Origin: Moniliella sp. 'wahieum'
Lineage: Eukaryota; Basidiomycota; Moniliellomycetes; Moniliellales; Moniliellaceae
DNA length: 64,000 bases
Reading direction: 5' to 3'
Assembly (NCBI GenBank): GCA_003971905.1
Contig: RSEE01000030.1
Span: 506,001 to 570,000 of the forward strand
In this document: in pieces, positions 47,473-59,400 of the stretch
Layout of the letters: each line of letters opens with the position of its first letter
Numbering within the stretch: position 1 is the stretch's first letter
Position numbers and translations under genes: made by a program
The notes under the pieces: generated by a model
Told to the model about the DNA's origin: nothing
The model's database searches: none
What the model saw: only the letters and a program-made list of their open reading frames with translations

Positions 47473-49139
47473 ATGTCTGCGTACCCACCATACGGAGACC
47501 GCCCCCTCAGCCCTGTCGATGCGGCTGCTCTCTACGATCCCCCCCAGGACATGACCGGGCTCGGCTCGCATGGCGGTGCGGGGCTGCAGCATGTGGGGCA
47601 CACGTCAGGCGACTCGTGGGGCGCAGGGTACCATGATGCCCGGCCTAGCCAGTCAAACATGATGTTTGCCGAGACTGAGGAGGATGAGCGTCGGCAACTC
47701 GAGATGGACAAGGGCGGGTTTGGGTTTGACGTGAATAAGGTCCCCAAGGACCTCTACACCCCGGCCGCTGGCAACCCTCAAGCCCCCCTACCCTTCTCTC
47801 CAACGTGACCGGGTCCACCTCTCGCCCACCCGCCGGAGAGGGAGACTCACGGGACGGATATGGTCCAGCCAACAAATTTGCTGACCCCACCGGGTACAGC
47901 TACCCCGAGCCCCTGAGCAAGGGACAACGACTGCTCCAAGCTCTTGGCCTACGCCCGATCCATCCCCAAGTCGCCTCGCAAATGCGCCAAAAAGGCGTGT
48001 ATCGAAGACAACGGTATGCTGTATTTGCCTACATATTGGCCGTTATCTACATTGCCATCCTCATTGCAGAGTTGGTGCAATCATCACAAAAAACCGGCTC
48101 CGCGATCCAGACTAAACCTTCGATCAACCCTATGATTGGACCGGGCGCGATCTTTTTGATCAACTTTGGTGCACGTTCCGGTGGCTGTATGCGTCCCATG
48201 CCCGGCATCGATCCGGCCACATTTCAAGTCCCTTGCTTGAACGTGTCCAATGCCATCGCTACCACCCAGGCTTCTCACCAGTGTTCTCTCGCCGACATTT
48301 GTGAGCTGAGCAACCCGACGGTCCCCAACCAAACCTGGCGCCTCTTCTCCCCTATTGTGTGTTACCCATACTCCCTCTCTGAGTTTGCTACTGACTTTAG
48401 CCCTTTCAAGTTTATGCACACGGGCGTGATTCACTTGCTGGTCAACGTAATTGTGCAAGTTACCCTATGCGCTGAAACCGAGCGTCTCTTGGGCAGCTTG
48501 ATCTTCCTTCCCTTGTACCTTCTTGGTGGTGTTGCGGGCAACCTACTCGGAGCCGATTTTGGCTTGGTCCTTCAAACGAGTGTGGGGGCTTCAGGGGCCA
48601 TCTTTTCCTCGATCGGGGTGGAGATGGTGGATATCGCATACAACTGGCAGTACGAATGGCGCGCGGGCACTCGTCTCTTTGGCACCCTCGTCATTGCCAT
48701 CATCTCGATTGGATTGGGGCTGTTGCCTTACATGGACAATTTTGCTCACATTGGAGGGTTTGCGACCGGCATTTTTGCCGGTATGGTCGTTTGCTCTTCC
48801 ATTCACCCTTCTCGTTCCCACCGTGCCGCCATCTGGATCTGTCGTCTGATCGGGCTTGGCTTGCTCACTGCCTTTCTGGTTGCAATCGGACTCGTGTCTA
48901 AGAATGCCAAGGACCCTGCGGCAGCATGCCACTGGTGCCGCTACCTATCGTGCCTTCCGGTGTTCAGCCAGTGCAAGGGCAACGGCCTTACCTACACCAC
49001 CAGCACTGGTTCCGGCACCGGCGGGTCCACCTCAGCCTTGCCGTCGGCCTCGGCCTCTTCCCTTGGTGGAGGCGGGGGGGGCAGCGAATCTTACAACTTT
49101 GGTCCTCGTGGCTACCCGACTCCCTACCCCTTGTACTAA
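47473..49139 (+). CDS. Rhomboid-family intramembrane serine protease
   Basis: A polytopic intramembrane protease of the secretory-pathway rhomboid type. The ATG at 47473 gives a roughly 110-residue cytosolic Pro/Asp-rich region, with one frameshift near 47805. The protein then has TM1 (YAVFAYILAVIYIAILIAEL), the family INPMIGP motif, and a luminal loop with several Cys residues (GGCMRPMPG, CLNVSN, CSLADICEL). WRLFSPIVCYPY and FMHTGVIHLLVNVIVQ correspond to the WR and HxxxN motifs. The catalytic Ser is in GASGAIFSSIG (GxSG) and the catalytic His in NFAHIGGFATGIFAG, so the dyad is intact. After the last TM (LIGLGLLTAFLVAIGLV) the tail is Ser/Gly-rich and ends GYPTPYPLY at 49139. About 555 codons, long for a rhomboid because of both extensions. 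Confidence 0.92.
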
Positions 49140-49390
49140 GCCACGCTATCAGCCACGCCATACGCCAAGATATCTGCTCCTCTTTCCCTGACGGACCTTG
49201 TGTTGGACTTTGTTTTTTCCTACCTTTCTTCTCCGCGCCGTTGCTCGCATTCAGTCTGAATGGAGCTATACCCTCGGCTAGAGCCTCTCGCACTTGTCAT
49301 GCACACCTGAATGTATCAACCCCCCAATTCGAGTGACCATCCGGAGTTTGCATGGTACTTGCATATCAGTAGAATAGAGTGAGTGAGTGT

Positions 49391-50146
49391 TTATGCGTGA
49401 CCAAACTTGGCTACTGCCGCCTTGCTCTCCTGCAACATGTCCTCGACCAATTTGTCGACAACCGGGTCCATGGGGACGGTCTTGAGCTGGTCGTAGGAGT
49501 ACGAGACGAAGACTTGCTCTGCCCGTAGCACGACGGCCTTTTGCTGGACACTGTAGACGACCCCCTCAAGGGTAGCCTTGGTACGCTTGGCATTGATGTC
49601 GTGAATGGTGCTACCGATGATGCACGTGTCACGGGGTAGACGACAGGCCGAATGTAGCGCAAATTGGCGCCGGCTAGAATAAAACTGGTACCCTTGCCGC
49701 GCAACATGTTGGCAGCTTGTTCGGCCGGCAACCGACGCGCCATCGATACCAGCCAGTTCATCCGGGCCGACTCGAGCCAGCGGAGGTAATGGACATTGTT
49801 GACGTGTTGGAACTGGTCATGGTCGCCCCAGCACACGCGCTGCGTCCACAACGAAGGAACATCCATTCCCATCTCGGCCATACGCAGCTTGGCCTCCATC
49901 ACCCCGCCCGTTCCTCCGCTCGTTTTCGGCCAGAGCACGGACGACAGCTGCATCTTTCCCCCCGTCAAAGCTCTCTACCTCGCTCTCCAGCGCGGCCTGG
50001 ACCACGGGCGAAGGCTTGGGTGAGGAGGCAGAATGAAGGGCGCGGGCGGTTGCTGGACGCAAGAACCGACTGGTGTTGGTGGACCGGGACAGGACGGAAC
50101 GCAGGCCGCTGTGCAGCATGGGCGGCGTGACACGGAGCACCGACAT
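49391..50146 (-). CDS. Hotdog-fold acyl-CoA thioesterase family protein
   Basis: A 4HBT/hotdog thioesterase, probably hydrolysing acyl-CoA; the substrate is not deducible. The ATG at 50146 starts a basic, Ser/Arg-rich leader (MSVLRVTPPMLHSGLRSVLS) suggestive of mitochondrial import. The central motif is QRVCWGDHDQFQHVNNVHYL, followed by RWLESARMNWL; the Asp and HVNN are the 4HBT active-site signature. SFILAGANLRYIRPVVYP, then after a frameshift near 49630 the strands GVVYSVQQKAVVLRAEQVFV complete the fold. The C-terminus ESKAAVAKFGHA stops at 49391. A second frameshift near 49925 joins leader and domain. The 3' end faces the rhomboid gene at 251 bases. Length is about 250 codons. Confidence 0.82.
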
Positions 50147-50557
50147 GGTCGATGGTGGGCGAACGCAAGGGAAGAGTACCGGACAGGAGGCGTGCTGCGT
50201 GCTGGCTGAGTGGGTGGGGAAGCGAGATGGGCGGGTTCCCAACGTGATGTCCTCAATCTGTCGGGCCGAGCACCCGAGTCGCCGGGCCGGCTTGCACTGG
50301 GGAGCCGGATCAATCATCAGGATCAGGATCAACGAGGGTCACGTTTTCAACTTTCAACGTCTGAGGCCTGCCTGGGCGCCTGAGAACCCAAGGCCGGATG
50401 TAGGTGGGTTGGATGCGTACGTAATGGGGTACTTGAACGTTTGCTGCTCCTCGGGCTCGGCGGCCGGTTGCGCCGGGCCGCGGCAGGCGTTGGCTGCCTC
50501 GGCTGCTGTGAGTTGGGTGTGGGTCGAGCGCCACCGAGCGTCCCCACCCCCACCCCC
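50147..50557. other. Divergent promoter thioesterase/PEX14
   Basis: A 411-base divergent spacer. It contains the words ATCAGGATCAGGATCAA at about 50318-50334 and TTTTCAACTTTCAACG at about 50343-50358. No gene. Confidence 0.55.
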
Positions 50558-52043
50558 ATGTCTGCCTCCAGCCGCCCCGATGCGCCTGCAGTGGACCAGG
50601 CCAGCGGCCCCCTGACAGGTGAGGCGCGTGCCAAGGCGCTTGCCCAGGCGGTGCGCTTCCTCGCCTCCCTTCGCACCCGCCCCCGCGGCTGCACTCCCGC
50701 GGCCATCGCTGAGCAGCGCGCCTTCCTCCAATCCAAGGGGCTCGATGGCGCTCTCATTGCGCAAGCCGAGATGGATGCCACCCCACCTGCGTCCATTGCC
50801 TCATCCTCCCCCTCGCCTTCCGACTCTTCTACCGCGCCCCCCGCGACGACCCTGCTGGCTCGAATGGGCTGGATGCTGACGCCTTTGCCCAAGCCCGTGC
50901 CGCCTTTGACGACCCGCTGGCCCCGCTCCCGCTCGTCCCGCAGCGGACATACCCACGCAACGTGCTTGATCTCTACCGCGACCCACGAACAGCCAGCTCT
51001 TCCCGTGCCCTGCATGCATCTCCGCAACTCATCCCTCCCAAAGTATTCTCATGTCCTTCTTTCTCCGTCTCAGTGGCTCCGCCCTTTACGCAGCAGTGGT
51101 GGGTGTACTAGCTGGCTTGCTGTGGAAGGCCGCCGCGTTGCCCCGCATGGTGGCCACCAGGGATGCGCGTGCTGTGGCTGGCCCATGCCAGAGGGCTGGC
51201 GCAACGTCTCACGACGCACTCGAACGCTCTGCGCCGCAGCACGGTAGCATTCGTTGGCCACCCAGTCGGGGCCGATATTGCGCTCGAGTCGGACTGGCCC
51301 CTGGAGCGCAGTGGGATGGATGACGGCCGCCCAACTGGCCGACCTCTCAAGCCAGCGCTGAAACCCAAGCAGAAGAGAGTCAGCTTCACGGAGGATACCA
51401 AGCACCCGGCCGAATCGGAGGACCAAGCCGAGGGGCAAGAGCCACCGTTTTCGGATGCTGAGGAAGAAGCGGAAGCGACTGAGCTGCCTCCGACGGATTT
51501 GACCGCTCCATTGCGGGATGCACTGAAGGACTTGTCGGCTGCGCTGCGACGGGACCGGGCGTTGGAGGAGGCGGTAGAGACTCCCGTTCCCCCTCTACCA
51601 GAGACGGAGGAAAGTGTGGATGTGCTCTTTTCTTCGGACGAGGAGAGCGATTCGGAGCCAGCCGACGAAGAGGAGGAGGAACTGGAATTCGACCCGTACA
51701 AGCCCACAAAGGAGGAGAAGGCAGCCCGGCGGGCCAAGAAACAGGCTCGGGTCCAAGCTACCGCTTCCGTTTCCTCGGGAACTTCTCTCCCGAGTGTGCC
51801 TGAAAACTGGCAGCGCGGCCAAGCCGCCGCGGACTTTGCTTTGGCTCTGAACCGGCTGGGACGGTCATTTGAGACGCAGCGATTCCGTTCGTCTACCTAT
51901 GCCGCTCCAACCCCGGGGAATCGAACGAGAATAGCTCGACCGTCCCTTTGGTCAAGGCGGAAATTCGCAGCTTTAAAGGATTGCTCCTACGCCGCCGGAA
52001 CTTCCCTGCCATCCGGACCGGTGTGTCGACATCGACTTCGTGA
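50558..52043 (+). CDS. PEX14: Peroxin 14 (peroxisomal import docking factor)
   Basis: A likely Pex14, the peroxisomal membrane docking protein that receives the Pex5 and Pex7 import receptors. The ATG at 50558 leads to an N-terminal helix bundle (KALAQAVRFLASLRTRPRGC, AAIAEQRAFLQSKGLDGALI) matching the Pex14 receptor-binding domain (AVxFL...FLxSKGL). A Pro-rich segment follows, then a hydrophobic segment (SALYAAVVGVLAGLLWKAAA) where Pex14 has its membrane helix. Next is a long acidic region (SSDEESDSEPADEEEEELEF) and a basic KEEKAARRAKKQAR stretch. The C-terminus, VKAEIRSFKGLLLRRRNFPA, resembles the Pex14 tail motif. Frameshifts occur near 50830, 51050, 51165 and 51910; the stop is at 52043. 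The acidic middle is unusual, so this call rests on the two ends. Confidence 0.72.
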
Positions 52044-53264
52044 ACTTGATCCATCCCTCCGTCTTCTCATGTGTGGTGTGAGATCACTTAGTGATAGTGT
52101 ATCCCTGATCGCGTCCGAACCTATTTTCATTTTGGTCCAACGCTTCCGTTCTAAGCCCATCCCGTTAGGCGTTGATGCTGATGGTATAGAAGGGATGGGA
52201 TAGATGGGGCTCTGCGCCCGGGACTGCGGATCTTTGTTCTGCTTCAGCCGCTTTGCCAACAGGCGCTTGAGCCCATCCCAGTCGTCAAACGCCAGCAGAA
52301 ATGCGAAACGTCAACGTACCGGCGAACTAGCTGAATGACAGCCTCCTTGCGTCAACGTAACGTTGTTTCTCGATTCTGCCGATCTGGTTATCTCTGGCTC
52401 GCATCCCCATGGACTGAAAATGATTGCAGCTCATACACATGGCCCAACGAAAACAGTGGCCAGCCTCAACAACCTCGTTGGTTCAACCAACATGCGGGCT
52501 GTTGGTTGTGGGTTAAACTTCAACGTCGAATGTTGAATGCGCCTGCCACTTCGAAAATGGCAATATCTCGCACAGGTATCGTCATTTCTCCCTTCCACAT
52601 CGCTCTCCCATCGCAACATACAAAGTCACCCAAGCATCGCATGCAATCTATGCCGATCGGCGTAGCAAGACGGGAACGGCCTCCACGGGACCAAACACAA
52701 GGATAGAGAGGGGTAGTATTAGCTCCAAGCTCGAGGGAAGCTTGTGGTTGATAAGAACAGTAAGCAGGCGATCACCCGCCCTAGAGTGTCCACGCGCTGC
52801 CGCGGCCCGAGATGCGAGAAGGCAATGTGGGCGCAGGGAGGCGGTGTGATGGTGGTGGCGGGGGGGCGGCGGACTGGACGGAGGGCGAGGGCGGAACCAG
52901 CGGCGGGCTGGACAGGACATGTGGGAGTACCGATGTACTGATGCAGCCCCGTGCGCAACCGGTGCCAAGGGCGGCGCCTGGGGGGCAGTGTGTGACTGCC
53001 TCTCCAGTAGGGTTGTTCATGGAGATGGCGTGCTATCAGACACTCTCGCCGTGCCATGCGAACACCGCACACTCCCCCACTGCCCGCCGCCCCGGCCCGC
53101 GCGGAGAAGAGTGGAAACTTGCAAAATTGGAGCCCGGTGCGATGAGCACGGCGCGAGTGTCGTGTGCCTCCCCCATGCGGGGTGTGCGTCGAGCGACGGC
53201 GTATAAAAGGTGCAAGAAGGAATGCCACCCGTTCTTCCCCCCCAACCTTTTCCCCTCTGGTATC
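52044..53264. other. MET6 upstream region
   Basis: A 1.2 kb spacer between PEX14 and MET6. GGGTTAAACTTCAACG/TGTTGAATG words occur at about 52510-52540. The last 150 bases form a GC-rich promoter with a TATA box. No gene recognised. Confidence 0.55.
53202..53209 (+). promoter_or_regulatory. TATA box of MET6
   Basis: TATAAAAG lies 56 bases upstream of the MET6 ATG, in an otherwise GC-rich stretch. The spacing and sequence fit a strong TATA-type promoter. Confidence 0.65.
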
Positions 53265-55620
53265 ATGGTGTAAGTGTCTTCGGTCCCGCTCCAGGCTGCC
53301 CTGGGCACCATGACTGACTTTGCGTGTCTCCAGCTCCTCCACTGTTCTTGGTTTCCCCCGCATTGGCCCGCAGCGCGAGGTCAAGAAGGCTCTCGAGGCC
53401 TTCTGGGGGCGGCAAGATCCCAGTCGAAGAGCTCCTCAAGGTTGCCAAGGAGCAGCGCCTGCTCACCTACGAAATCATCAAGAACCAGGGCGTGGATCTG
53501 ATCCCCACCGGCACCTTTTCGCTCTATGACCACGTCTTGGACAACTCGCTTGTGTTCAACGTGATCCCTGAGGCGTATGCCAAGTCGGGCCTCAACCCCC
53601 TCGACACGTACTTCGCTTTGGCTCGTGGTCACCAGAAGGGCGGTGTCGACCTGCCACGGAGATGCGCAAGTGGTTTGACAGCAACTACCACTACCCGTCC
53701 CCGAGTTTACTCCCTCGACCGACTTCAAGCTCAACGACCTCAAGCCCTTGAACGACTTCGTCGAGGCCAAGGAAGCTGGCTACAATGCGCGCCCCGTGCT
53801 GCTCGGCCCCATCACCTTCCTCTACCTCGGTAAGGCTGGGAAGGGTGCCCCGGAAGACTTCAAGCCCTTGAGCCTGCTCCCCAAGCTCATTCCTGTGTAT
53901 GCCGAGCTTCTGAAGAAGCTTGGCGCCGCGGGTGCCTCTTGGGTTCAGATTGACGAGCCTGTGCTTGTCACGGACGACGCTGCGGCCCTTGCGGACGCCT
54001 TCAAGCAGGTCTACACGAAGCTTAACAAGGCTGTTCCGGAAGTCAACCTGATGCTCACCACCTACTTCGGTCGCCTTGACTCGAACATCAGCTTTGTCAA
54101 GGACCTGCCCATCGCCGGTCTCCACATTGACCTTGACCGTGCTCCCCAGCAGCTCGAGTCGGTCGTTGAGGCCGTTGCGCCTACCAAGATTGGCCTCTCG
54201 CTGGTCTCGTTTCGGGCCGCAACATCTGGAAGACCGACCTGGCCGCGGCGCTCGAGAAGGCCAAGTACGCTGTGGAGAAGCTTGGTTCGGACCGTGTTGT
54301 TGTAGCCAGCTCGTCGTCGCTCCTTCACACTCCCATCACCATTGCCAATGAGAAGAAGCTCTCGCCCGAGGTGCTTGACTGGTTCTCTTTTGCCACTGAG
54401 AAGGCTGGCGAAGTGGCCACGCTTGCCCAGGCTCTCGCCAACCCCAAGGCGGCTGAGAGCTGCGCTGGCCAAGAACGCCACCTCGATCAAGGCGCGTCGC
54501 GACTACGAGAAGAACTCGGACCCCGCTGTCCGCGAGCGCCTGGCCGCCATCAAGCGCCGACCTCGAGCGCAAGTCGCCCTTCACTACGCGTGCGGCGCTG
54601 CAGAAGAAGCATCTCAACCTCCCCTTCCCCACTACCACCATTGGCTCCTTCCCTCAGACGAAGGAGATTCGTCAAGTGCGTGCCAAGTTCAACAAGGGCG
54701 AGGTGACCCAGGAGCAGTACGACCAGTTCCTGGAGAATGAGATCAAGGATGTGGTTGAGCGTCAGGAGGAGAAGCTGGGTCTTGACGTGCTCGTCCACGG
54801 TGAGCCGGAGCGCAACGACATGGTCCAGTACTTCGGTGAGCTTCTTGATGGCTTTGCCTTCACCAGAATGGTTGGGTTCAGAGCTTTGGCTCGCGCTACG
54901 TGCGTCCGCCTATTGTCGTGGGCGATGTGTCGAGCCCCAAGGCCATGACGGTGCGCTGGTCGGTCTTTGCCCAGAGCGTGACCAAGAAGACGATGAAGGG
55001 GATGCTCACTGGGCCGGTTACCATCCTCAACTGGTCTTTCCCCCGTGCCGATGTGGGCAAGGACGTGCAAGCGCCAGATTGCTCTCGCCCTGCGTGACGA
55101 GGTGGCCGACTTGCAAAAGGCGGGCATCAAGGCATCCAGGTGGACGAGCCGGCCATCCGTGAGGGTCTTCCTCTCCGCCATGCTGACTGGCAGGCCTACC
55201 TCCGCTGGGCGTTGACTCGTTCAAGCTCGCCACGGCGGTCGCAGACGATGATGTCAACACGGCGTCGCACTTCTGCTACTCGGACTTTGCCAACCCGGCC
55301 GTGATGCAGGCGATGATTGACCTGGACGCGGACATGCTGTCGATTGAGAATGCCAAGGCCGGTGCAAGTACCTCAACGTCTGGAAGTCGATCCACTACCC
55401 CAACGAGATTGGCCCGGTGTGTTTGACATCCACTGCCTCGGTGCCGTCGAAGGAGGAGATGCTCCAACGGATCAAGGAGAATGCTCTGTCCTTACCCCGA
55501 GCAGCTCTGGGTCAACCCCGACTGTGGTCTCAAGACGCGTACCTGGACCGAGTGCGAGGCGCAGTGGCCAACATGGTCGCGGCCGCAAGGGCCCGCGCTC
55601 TGTTTGCCGACAAGAAGTAA
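53265..55620 (+). CDS. MET6: Cobalamin-independent methionine synthase
   Basis: Transfers the methyl group of 5-methyltetrahydropteroyl-glutamate to homocysteine, the last step of methionine synthesis, in the cytosol. The ATG at 53265 is followed after only five coding bases by a 64-nt intron (53270-53333, GTAAGT...CAG). Splicing yields [20 protein letters not shown], the conserved MetE/Met6 start. Further blocks are [57 protein letters not shown] and [20 protein letters not shown]-like sequence. The C-terminal domain shows [40 protein letters not shown] and [14 protein letters not shown]. The zinc ligands are in HFCYSDF and NPDCGLKTR. It ends ALFADKK at 55620. About a dozen single-base frameshifts break the frame. 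Length after joining is about 765 codons, as expected. Confidence 0.95.
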
Positions 55621-56478
55621 ACGGCTCGCTTCGGTTCCTTTCCTGTACAGGCTACTTAACATAGTAGCCGTCCTAGGGGGCTCAACGCATCGCCCACGCT
55701 GGACACTACCACCCTCCATGGCTGCATGCATGGGGGGACCTACACCATTGACCCACACCCGACTTGTACTGTTCAAACCATATTTGTAAGATGATTCAAC
55801 ACTGTAAGAATACAACTGCATTCGCTGCCCCCCTCTTGTGCTTGGGTTGAATGGACAAAGCGAGAGAGATCATTGAATCGGTCGAGATGCCCTGCTTCCA
55901 ACACGTATGCGGTGTCAGCTGTGAGGGTGTGCGACTTTGCCTCCTCGTGCATGATGCGGCCTGCACCACATCATGTGGCAGAGCGGTGGGCAACATGACC
56001 GTGTATCTCTAGAGTGGGACTGTCGCTGCTATGTACCGTATGCGCTTGGCTTCGTCTTGCTACTATTTCGCTCCAATATGCTCATCGCTTATCGTTCGCC
56101 TTCAAGGTGTACGATGAGGAAGTGCTTCCGCTTGTGGTCCCCAAGCTGCAGGTGCCCATTCGGTGCAAGTGGGGGCCGAGCGCAGGGTCTAGCACTCGTT
56201 CCGCGAGAAAGGGCGGAAGTGGGCGGGAGCTTTTGAACGTTGCAAAGTTGCGAGGCGGAGTCGAGTGATAGATGGGGGCGTATATGCGCTGCAGCCTATT
56301 AATGCCGCCGCAGGAGCCGGCCTGATTGATGATGGATAGCTGCCCAGTATAGGCCTGGCTCCTACAATCTAACTCCTCGGCGCGTCCCCCGCCTTCCACC
56401 GCAACCACCACCACCACGCCTCCTCTTGCGCCGCTGCCCCCCTTGTCCAGATCGCATCCCGCGGGGGCGCTGCTCGCC
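55621..56478. other. Spacer between MET6 and SIN3
   Basis: 860 bases with no recognised gene. The final 120 bases before the SIN3 start are C-rich, with CCACCA repeats at about 56398-56420. Confidence 0.5.
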
Positions 56479-59400
56479 ATGGTGCGTCTGCCGTCCTGCG
56501 TACGCCAACACCACTGCACGCCTGCCCCGCTGACTCTGCCCCTCGCCGCCAGTCGTCGCTCAACGTCAGGGACGCGCTTTCCTACCTCGACCAGGTCAAG
56601 GTCCACTTTGCACACCATCCCACCGTCTACAACCAGTTCCTCGACATTATGAAGGACTTCAAGAGCCAGGCCATCGACACCCCGACGTCATCCAGCGCGT
56701 CTCCTCTCTTCCAGGGCCATGCCTCGCTCATCCAGGGCTTCAACACCTTTCTCCCACCGGGCTACACATCGACTGCTCCCACGACACGCGCCTTGTCACC
56801 CTCACTACTCCCGCTGGCACAACCACCGTCCAGGGGGGGCAGACAAGCGCCAGCACTCGTAACGGCATTGCTCCACCCGTCTCGACCGTGCATACAACTA
56901 CCCCTGACCCATCCGTTGGCCCCGCGCGAGTCCCCGGCCCCACTTCCACACGACATGGCTGCCGCACCGGACCGAGACTATATTTATTCCCACCTTCCCC
57001 AGCCTCCTTCCAACTCTGTCCGATACAACGCTACGCCACCCCCTGGCCTGGCGCAAGGGACCAATAGTGGAAACAGCTTTTCACCTGATCGTACGTCCCC
57101 TCGGCTCTCTTTGTCTTCGCTAATATGATTATTGTCCTAACCTGAATTGCAGCATCTGTCGCTCCCGATGTAACTACACCACCCACTTCACAAGATGACC
57201 ACAAAGGGCCACTTGAATTCAACAGAGCGATCAATTATGTCAACAAGATCAAACAGCGCTTCAATGATGCCCCCGACACGTACAAACGGTTTCTTGAAAT
57301 CCTCCAATCGTACCAACGCGGTACCCGTGCCATCCACGTTGTCTACGCCGAAGTCACCATGTTATTCGAAAACAACAGAGACTTACTGGACGAGTTTCAC
57401 CAGTTCTTGCCTGAAACTAATATTCCCATGGGTGCCGGCGCTGACCCAGAGGGGGCATCAACAGCCAGCCTGGATTGTTTGGTGCCGCCATGTCTGGAGT
57501 CCCAATACCAGTGACCCAGTCAGTCACCCAAACCATTCCCCTTTACCCGACTTCGGAAGTGGTCCGGCTCCAACCTTCCGGAGGACAGAAAAAGCGCACG
57601 GCTCCCGACCCAGCACCTGCTCCAGATGATGTTCCTTCCACCAAGCCCAGGGCCAAGCGGGCCAAATCGATCCACTGCGATCATACCACAGAAGAAGCCA
57701 CTCCTTCCGTCCCCTATCCTGCCCTTACTCCTCCCGAGGAGCCCGTCTATGCACCCGCAGAGACAATTTGGCGTTCGATCGGACCTCCAGGGAGCCCGAG
57801 GAGAATACGTTGACCTCATTAGGAGGATCGCGCTCTTTGATCGGATCGGTACATTGATTCCAAGCCTCGCTACAGCGAATTTCTGAAGCTGCTTCAACTG
57901 TTTCGTCGTCGGATGTGATCGATACACCATTGTTGCTAAATCAGGCGGCACTGTTTATTGGGGGCAACGCTGAACTGTTTGGCCTCTTTTGCCAGATGGC
58001 TGGCTTTGACCAAGGGAATGATGGCTCTCACTGCCCATCCACCTGTCTTGGCCAACATTCCTGCCCAACAGAGGGACCAGCTCCATCCAAGTCGGTATAA
58101 ATCCTACGGGCCGTCTTACCGTCGCCTTCCACGGTTCGAGTCGAACCTTTCTTGCAGTGGACGGGACGCACTTTGCTGGTCCATGCTCAACGACTCGTTC
58201 CTGAGCACCCCACAGTTCTCCTCCGAGTCGGACGGATTTGTGCATCACGAGACGAACATATATGAACGTGCTCTCTTTCGCTCCGAGGAGGAACGGCACG
58301 AATTTGATCATCACCTGGAACTCAACTCGCGCACCATTGAGTTGCTCACGCCCATCGTACAACGGATCAAAGCAATGTCTGCCACGGAAAAAGACGCTTT
58401 CCGTCTTCCTCCGACTTGGGTACTGCCAGCCCGACGATCCATGAACGTGCAGTGAAGAAGGTGTATGGCCGGGACGCTGGGCTGGAGGTCTTGGCTGCCA
58501 TGGCCGATGCTCCGGCGGGTACGCTCCCGATCGTTCTAGACCGGCTCCAGAAGACGGACGATGCATGGCGGGCACGGCAGCAAGACTGGAACAAGATCTG
58601 GCGTGAAGTCGATGGGCGCAACTTTTACAAAAGTTTGGATCTCGAGGGTGCTTCCTTTAAAAGCAACGACAAGCGTGCCACCACCGGCAAAGCATTTGTC
58701 GCGGAAATCGTGGCCGAACGTGCTCGACAGGTGACGCAGCATCAGATCGTGCACAAGCTCTCGCCCTCCCAGCTCCCAGGTCCCGGGGCAGGCACCACCC
58801 CATGCGCGTGGCCCTGTTACCAACATGCCGTCAAGATGAAGGACAAAGCCATATTTGGTGACGTTATCAAGATGTGCATCTCCCATTTGGATCGCGCCAC
58901 AAGTTACAGCAAATCTGACATGGAACGAATCGAGTCGTTCATCCGTTCTTTTGGCCCTCTCCTGTTCGGACTCGACCCGGCTGATATCGATGCGTGGACT
59001 ACGCCCCTCCGGGAGGAAGAGGAAGTGGATCAAGAGGTGCGGGAGAAAAAGGCTTGACGGATGAGGCCGAACCAAATGTAAGGGTAAATGGAGATGGCAC
59101 TTTCCCTCTCCAAACAAAGGAGGAGCAGTTGGAAGCACAGACCATCAATTCTCGAGACGGGAACCCATCCATCGACTCCTGGATGCAACTTCGTCCATTT
59201 TCCCAGCCACCAACCCCCAGTACAAATGCGGATCTGCCTATGGGCATTGACTCCCTCCTTCTACGCCAATACGCAACTGTTTGTTTTGTCAAATTGTTTG
59301 AGACGGTCTACACTCGCTTGGCAATGCTCAAGGAGGCAGCCGAGGCACGAGTGCAAGCATACCCTTCCATGCAACGGATGAACCCGGTGGCTGTTGCCCT

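Noticed and set aside
53265-55620. Programmed ribosomal frameshifting or pseudogenisation of MET6
   Set aside because: There are about a dozen sites with no shared slippery sequence. All catalytic and zinc-binding motifs are preserved, and the same kind of indel occurs in H4 and other essential genes. Sequence error is simpler.
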